A stretch of DNA of 64,000 nucleotides from Tellurirhabdus rosea (GTDB lineage: Bacteria; Bacteroidota; Bacteroidia; Cytophagales; Spirosomataceae): the NCBI RefSeq assembly GCF_026278345.1, contig NZ_CP111085.1, forward strand, positions 1,252,001 to 1,316,000, written 5' to 3'. Under the pieces are notes generated by a model. It had not been told where the DNA came from. It saw only the letters and a program-made list of their open reading frames with translations, and ran no database searches. Shown in pieces: positions 60,077 through 64,000 of this stretch (its first letter is position 1; each line of letters opens with the position of its first letter). Both the position numbers and the translations under genes were made by a program.

Positions 60077-60328
60077 TTATTTCAGTGAATCCCCTACGTA
60101 CGGCAGCAGCGCGATGTGACGGGCCCGTTTAACGGCCTGAGCCACTTTACGCTGGTACTTCAGGCTGGTGCCTGTCAGACGGCGCGGCAGAATTTTGCCC
60201 TGCTCGTTGAGCAGCTTCAGCAGGAAGTTAGGATCTTTGTAATCAATATACTTGATACCTGAACGCTTGAAACGGCAATACTTCTTGCGGTTCTCGTTCT
60301 TGTTTACGGGTTCGTTTTGCAGACTCAT
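60077..60328 (-). CDS. rpsR: ribosomal protein S18
   Basis: 83 residues. [61 protein letters not shown] is the whole conserved core, with KxLPRRxTGT. It binds S6 in the 30S platform. It starts 6 bp after rpsF, as in most genomes. Confidence 0.97.
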   Translation of the reverse strand: MSLQNEPVNKNENRKKYCRFKRSGIKYIDYKDPNFLLKLLNEQGKILPRRLTGTSLKYQRKVAQAVKRARHIALLPYVGDSLK

Positions 60329-60334
60329 GATTGA

Positions 60335-60709
60335 TTAGGCCTCCTCGCCAGCGGTTTCAGTTTTACGCTTACCCAGTTGTCCGTTACGCTTGCGGGCGTT
60401 GTAATCAACGGCATGCTTGTCGAGAGCCGTTGACAGGAAGCGCAGGATGCGCTCATCGCGGCGATACTCGGTTTCCAGAACGTCAACCACGTTGGTCGGC
60501 GATACGAACTCGAATACCTGATAAAAACCCGTGTTCTTGTGAGCAATCGGGTACGCCAGTTTGCGCAGGCCCATGTTGTACTCATGAACAAGTTCCGCAC
60601 CGTTGTCCGTCAGGATCTTACGGAACTTGTCGACGGCATCCTTTATCTGGGTCTCAGATAAAACGGGAGTCAGGATGAACACCGTCTCATAGTTCTTGGT
60701 GAACTGCAT
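60335..60709 (-). CDS. rpsF: ribosomal protein S6
   Basis: 124 residues from ATG 60709, which begins MQFTKNYETVFILTPVLSETQI, the conserved start. DNGAELVHEYNMGLRKLAYPIAHKNTGFYQVFEF is the central part, with L-LAYPI. The charged C-terminal tail (KRNGQLGKRKTETAGEEA) is usual. The frame extends to 60973 but not with conserved sequence. First gene of the operon; its promoter at 60749-60778 is near consensus. Confidence 0.95.
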   Translation of the reverse strand: MQFTKNYETVFILTPVLSETQIKDAVDKFRKILTDNGAELVHEYNMGLRKLAYPIAHKNTGFYQVFEFVSPTNVVDVLETEYRRDERILRFLSTALDKHAVDYNARKRNGQLGKRKTETAGEEA

Positions 60710-60748
60710 GATAATTGTGTTAGTTGTAATTGATTTGAAATGAGGGTG

Positions 60749-60778
60749 CAAATGTAAGAAAAAATTCGGAAGAAGCAA
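60749..60778 (-). promoter_or_regulatory. consensus promoter of rpsF
   Basis: On the minus strand TTG (60778-60776) and TACATTTG (60756-60749) are separated by 19 bp, matching TTG-N19-TAnnTTTG. The mRNA leader would be about 33 nt, too short for an S6-S18 binding structure. Confidence 0.8.
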
Positions 60779-60804
60779 AAAAGGAGTAACAAGTCGTAAG
60801 TCAT

Positions 60805-60856
60805 AAGTCGGAAGGGGCTCCGCCAGATTGATCACTGGCGGAGCCCCTTCCGACTT
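60805..60856. terminator. 22-bp perfect hairpin
   Basis: 60805-60826 pairs with 60835-60856 around ATTGATCA; weaker pairing extends further outward. It lies downstream of the coiled-coil protein gene (minus strand) and upstream of rpsF, so it separates the two transcription units. Confidence 0.75.
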
Positions 60857-60869
60857 CCGACTTGTTATT

Positions 60870-61814
60870 CTATTTAACCGTAAACTCTCCTTCCCCGATT
60901 TTGAAGCCTTCGGCGTAGAGTTCGATGACATGGCGGCCTTCCCGGAACGGCAAGTTACCGCGGTCGTAGACAAAATTAACCGTCTGCCCCGTGTTGTCGT
61001 ACTGGATGACCTGCCGGGCCGTGTAAATCATCGCCTGGCCGTTGTGGATGAATTCGCCCGAGCCGGTGGCCATGTCGGAAATAATGGCGCCGCTGGGGTC
61101 GAGCACCCGCAGAAAGACTTCCTTTTCGTTCAGTTGGGTGAGCGGATTCTGCAGCAGTTTGAAAGAGACCTTGATGCGGTCGATGCGGCGGGCCCGGTAC
61201 GCTCCGCCCTCCTGCTCCCGACCCCGCCGGTTGAGGGCGCTGACGTTGACGCTGGTAGCGCGCAGGGCCGCGGCGGCCGTTACTTTCTCGGTCAGTTCGC
61301 GGTTGCGTTCAGCGTACGTGTTGACCGAATCGGCCAGCGCCTGCCGTTCGTTGCGCAGATCGGCATTCTCCTGCGTCAGGGTCTGGTTCTGGCTGGTCAG
61401 AACGGTGTTTTCTTCTTTCAGTTGGGCGATTTCCCGGTCTTTTTGCTGCAGTACGGCCAGGTAATCGGCAATCTTGGCCTGGTAGCGTTTGGAATCGTAA
61501 GCCGCGACGTTTTTCAGATTTCGCTTGTCGATTTCCAGTTGTTCTTTGATTTTCAGCAGAGAATCTACCTGGCCGCCCAGGGATTGGATCTCCACGATTT
61601 TGGCGTCCAGCTGCGTAGAAATGGAGTCCAGGCGGGTCTTGGTAGCCAGCACCTCTTCGGTCCGGGAGGCGATGGTGGTTTCCTGTTCTTTGTTGCTTTG
61701 TCGTTCCTGAAAATAAAAATACAGTAACAGCACGTTCAACCCTGCCAATATAGCCAGCGCAATGAGAAGGTAGTTCTTACGGTTGTTGCGTCGGTCCTGT
61801 GTATAGGTTTCCAT
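60870..61814 (-). CDS. membrane-anchored coiled-coil protein
   Basis: 314 residues from ATG 61814. One membrane helix (about 13-34, KNYLLIALAILAGLNVLLLYFYF) is followed by a coiled coil of about 150 residues with Leu/Ile heptads (IVEIQSLGGQVDSLLKIKEQLEIDKR, LKEENTVLTSQNQTLTQENADLRNERQALAD), and a C-terminal beta-rich domain (KVSFKLLQNPLTQLNEKEVFLRVLDPSG, FREGRHVIELYAEGFKIGEGEFTV). Similar proteins are widespread in Bacteroidota with no known role; a structural role in the envelope is plausible. Confidence 0.72.
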   Translation of the reverse strand: METYTQDRRNNRKNYLLIALAILAGLNVLLLYFYFQERQSNKEQETTIASRTEEVLATKTRLDSISTQLDAKIVEIQSLGGQVDSLLKIKEQLEIDKRNLKNVAAYDSKRYQAKIADYLAVLQQKDREIAQLKEENTVLTSQNQTLTQENADLRNERQALADSVNTYAERNRELTEKVTAAAALRATSVNVSALNRRGREQEGGAYRARRIDRIKVSFKLLQNPLTQLNEKEVFLRVLDPSGAIISDMATGSGEFIHNGQAMIYTARQVIQYDNTGQTVNFVYDRGNLPFREGRHVIELYAEGFKIGEGEFTVK

Positions 61815-62177
61815 GTAATCCGATGTATTTGGCAGTAAAGTAACGGTTTTCCCTTCTTTTCTCAAGACAAACGCCGTGCGTGCCCCCAAAATTATCCCTT
61901 CCAGGGTCTTTTAACGGGCTTTTCCCCGGTCAGCCAGCCCAGCAGCGGGGCGACCGCTACCCGTTTCTCTCCCTACCGCACCCGCTTCTGCCCCTCCGGA
62001 TTTTGCGGCTTTTCGAGAGAAACGTCCGTGTCTATTTCCGCTTATGACTTATGTTTGCGGTCCGGAGACGGCAGGTCCGCCTGCGCTGCCTGCCGGGTCC
62101 TGTTCCTTTTTCCGAACGATTTGGACGGCCGCCGGCGTTTCCCTGACACAGCCGTTTCAACTACCGTAAACCTGCGT

Positions 62178-62843
62178 ATGTCCCACATTAGCGAAGCCAT
62201 TCAATCCATCGAAAGCCAGCTGGCCGGTCGCGCCCGGCTGATTGCCGTTACCAAAACCAAGCCCGTCGAGATGCTGCTGGAGGCGTACAACAGCGGCTGC
62301 AAAACGTTCGGGGAAAACAAGGTGCAGGAGATGGTCGATAAATCCGGCCAGTTGCCCGCCGACATCGAATGGCACCTGATCGGGCACCTGCAAACCAACA
62401 AAGTCAAATACATGGCGTCGTTTGTGACGCTGATTCACTCGGTCGATAGCCTGAAGCTGTTGCAGGAAATCAACAAACAGGCGGCTAAAGCCGGACGCGT
62501 CATCGACTGTCTGCTGCAGATTCACATCGCGCAGGAAGAAACCAAATTCGGCCTGGACGAAGCGGAGGCGGAAGCCCTGCTGCGGGACCCGGTTCTGGAT
62601 GACCTGAGCAGCGTCCGACTCGTCGGGCTGATGGGGATGGCCAGCAATACCGACGACGAAACGCAAATCCGGCAGGAATTCCGGGGCTTAAAGGCTCTGT
62701 ATGACCGTTTGAGTGCTATCCAGCGCCCGAATGTCGCGTTCCGGGAACTGTCGATGGGCATGAGCGGGGATTACCCGATTGCCGTCGAAGAAGGCAGTAC
62801 GCTGGTGCGGGTAGGGAGTGCCATTTTCGGCAGCCGATTCTGA
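62178..62843 (+). CDS. YggS-family PLP homeostasis protein
   Basis: 221 residues from ATG 62178. RLIAVTKTKPVEMLLEAYNSGCKTFGENKVQEMVDK has the PLP lysine in VTKTK, WHLIGHLQTNKVKYM follows, and FRELSMGMSGDYPIAVEEGSTLVRVGSAIFGSR is the phosphate-binding end. These barrel proteins bind PLP and balance vitamin B6 and amino-acid pools. The upstream frame to 62028 lacks conservation. Confidence 0.92.
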   Translation: MSHISEAIQSIESQLAGRARLIAVTKTKPVEMLLEAYNSGCKTFGENKVQEMVDKSGQLPADIEWHLIGHLQTNKVKYMASFVTLIHSVDSLKLLQEINKQAAKAGRVIDCLLQIHIAQEETKFGLDEAEAEALLRDPVLDDLSSVRLVGLMGMASNTDDETQIRQEFRGLKALYDRLSAIQRPNVAFRELSMGMSGDYPIAVEEGSTLVRVGSAIFGSRF

Positions 62844-62940
62844 ACTTGGATTCCGCAGACGGATGGATTTACTTTGATGGCCGGAATCAGTTCCGGCACC
62901 GCTGTTCTTCCGCCGGTCGGCGTTTTTCTGATACAATATC

Positions 62941-63324
62941 ATGCATAAATTTTTCCTTCAGGCCGGGTCCATCCTTGGCCTCCTTGCCGTAGCCCTCGGC
63001 GCTTTTGGGGCCCACGCCCTCCGGCAGATGCTGGAGCAGATCAACCGGGCGGACACGTTTGAAACGGCCGTCAAATACCAGTTTTACCACGCGCTGGCGC
63101 TGGTGGCGGTCGGCGTTCTGCTGCAATTGCCGGGTGTTTCGGCCGCCGCGGCCAAAACGTACGGCTGGGCGGGGTACGCCTTTCTGGCCGGAACGATTAT
63201 TTTCAGCGGCTCCCTGTACGCCATCTGCTTTACAGGCATCACCAAATTCGGCGCGGTGGCTCCCATCGGCGGACTGCTGATGATTGTGGGCTGGGCGATG
63301 CTGTTCTGGGGCGCGTCGCGTTAG
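62941..63324 (+). CDS. DUF423 membrane protein
   Basis: 127 residues with four membrane helices. GLLAVALGAFGAHALRQML and FETAVKYQFYHALALVAVG are the conserved DUF423 segments, and GTIIFSGSLYAICFTGI and APIGGLLMIVGWAML the last two helices. Function is unknown. Its stop overlaps the convergent next gene by 4 bp. Confidence 0.9.
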   Translation: MHKFFLQAGSILGLLAVALGAFGAHALRQMLEQINRADTFETAVKYQFYHALALVAVGVLLQLPGVSAAAAKTYGWAGYAFLAGTIIFSGSLYAICFTGITKFGAVAPIGGLLMIVGWAMLFWGASR

Positions 63325-64000
63325 TGCACGACGACCATTTCGAGGCTTTTGCGCACGAGTTCGCCCATGCTGACGCAGTACAGAAAGTCGTTGTTGTGGT
63401 AATGCCGGGAGAGTTCGAGGCTGAGTTGCTGGATATTTTCGGGCGACGCCAGTTCGTCCTCGGTCATGATGTCCAGCAGGTCGTTCAGGCGGGTGCTTTC
63501 CACCCGGATGCGACCCGCGATCAGCGAGCGTTCCTCAATCTGGTACTGCCGCACGCTTTCGGGCGTCATGTATTTGATTCCCAGCTCAATAATCGGTCGA
63601 TTCTGCTTGAAGTACTGCGGCAGATAAACCGATTTTTTGCCTTCGTACGACTGCTGGTCGAAGTCGATGGCCCGAATCCGGTAGTAGATTTCTTCAAAAT
63701 CCGGCGTGATGTCCACCACGAAATTGCTCGAATGCATGTCGCCCAGCAGCCGGACAAAACACCGTTCGTTGAACTTGACAAACTCCTTGCAGAGGCGAAT
63801 CGGGTTCAGGCTGCTTTCGTGCAGAAACTGCTTTATGAACATATCGCCCGGAATCCCGGCAATGTGCTCTTCCACCAGGGTCGAGTCGCTGGTCAGGTAA
63901 CTGATGCGGTTGGGCGAAAGGATGTGTTCCAGTTCCAGCCCGTACACCCGCGACGCGTCGGCATTCTTGATGTAAAAGTAGTCGAAGTTATCGTTGACCA
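63321..64000 (-). CDS. kinase-like protein, C-terminal part
   Basis: The frame is open to the window edge (at least 226 residues); the N-terminus is missing. The stretch FVRLLGDMHSSNFVVD followed about 17 residues later by IRAIDFDQQSYEG looks like the catalytic loop (GDxHxxN) and the metal-binding DFD of aminoglycoside-phosphotransferase/HipA-like kinases. The last 110 residues are helical. It may phosphorylate a small molecule or protein; the ATP-binding lobe lies outside the window. Confidence 0.55.
   Translation of the reverse strand, partial: VNDNFDYFYIKNADASRVYGLELEHILSPNRISYLTSDSTLVEEHIAGIPGDMFIKQFLHESSLNPIRLCKEFVKFNERCFVRLLGDMHSSNFVVDITPDFEEIYYRIRAIDFDQQSYEGKKSVYLPQYFKQNRPIIELGIKYMTPESVRQYQIEERSLIAGRIRVESTRLNDLLDIMTEDELASPENIQQLSLELSRHYHNNDFLYCVSMGELVRKSLEMVVVH

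Noticed and set aside
1-64000. CRISPR arrays, tRNA or rRNA genes, prophage, and attachment sites
   Set aside because: No regularly spaced repeats, no tRNA-like T-loop with matching arms, no phage structural genes; xerD is the housekeeping recombinase.

Overview
The window reads as chromosomal DNA of a Bacteroidota bacterium of the order Cytophagales, most like Spirosoma and its relatives. This is inferred from gene families (GSCFA, DUF4136, GH43 with a beta-trefoil, the style of the CzcCBA and YafY proteins) and from several perfect Bacteroidota -7 promoter elements of the form TAnnTTTG. No 16S rRNA is present to confirm it. Most genes are GC-rich; 50.6-52.8 kb is clearly AT-rich.

Layout. 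0-2.6 kb: the start of an EEP-family membrane protein, two YtxH proteins, then a mostly non-coding stretch with two related small-RNA-like transcripts and two very small ORFs, three of these units lying behind the same operator/promoter architecture. 2.7-4.8 kb: an OmpR-type response regulator and its histidine kinase. 4.9-14.3 kb: housekeeping genes (MazG-like, MarC, class V aminotransferase, aroQ, xerD, a methyltransferase, sixA, a large membrane protein, prfC, a TRIC/YicG channel). 14.5-18.6 kb: a dead IS1182-type element split by an IS21-type element. 18.8-20.4 kb: a YafY/WYL regulator and a RidA gene flanked by two identical palindromic operators. 20.5-28.2 kb: accessory genes (a 950-bp segment with an unknown 213-aa protein, a secreted protein plus GH43 glycosidase, an HxlR regulator divergent from SDR and SnoaL genes, an IS1182-derived MITE). 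28.3-33.1 kb: envelope genes including an MprF homologue. 33.2-41.9 kb: a czcCBA metal-efflux operon, its divergent two-component system and two unknown overlapping genes. 42.2-47.9 kb: a second RND pump (adaptor, HAE1-type permease, outer-membrane factor). 48.0-50.6 kb: the second, inverted copy of the 950-bp segment, followed by a MITE carrying an IS110-type element. 50.8-53.0 kb: an AT-rich island of unknown small genes. 53.2-64 kb: housekeeping genes again (pepT, a long Ddl-type ligase, NifU, Mrp, GSCFA, rpsF-rpsR-rplI, YggS, DUF423, a kinase-like protein cut by the window end).

The most notable system is the IS110 element. Its 5' non-coding end folds on paper into two internal loops like an IS110 bridge RNA. 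One loop holds a 9-nt segment identical to the left half of the actual insertion site and an 8-nt segment complementary to the right junction. The other loop holds an 8-nt match to the element's own right end. The insertion site is a short GC-rich REP-like palindrome found about seven times in the window, twice inside other mobile elements.

The second theme is regulatory. An 11-bp-period direct repeat (TTTAAT/TTTAAC, or the variant TTCTCAT) precedes the small transcripts at 1.5-2.3 kb, the two unknown genes at 41.1 kb and the second RND operon, each time followed 10-11 bp later by a TAnnTTTG-like element; related repeats lie between czcC and its response regulator. This suggests one OmpR-family regulon covering efflux, small RNAs and small membrane peptides.
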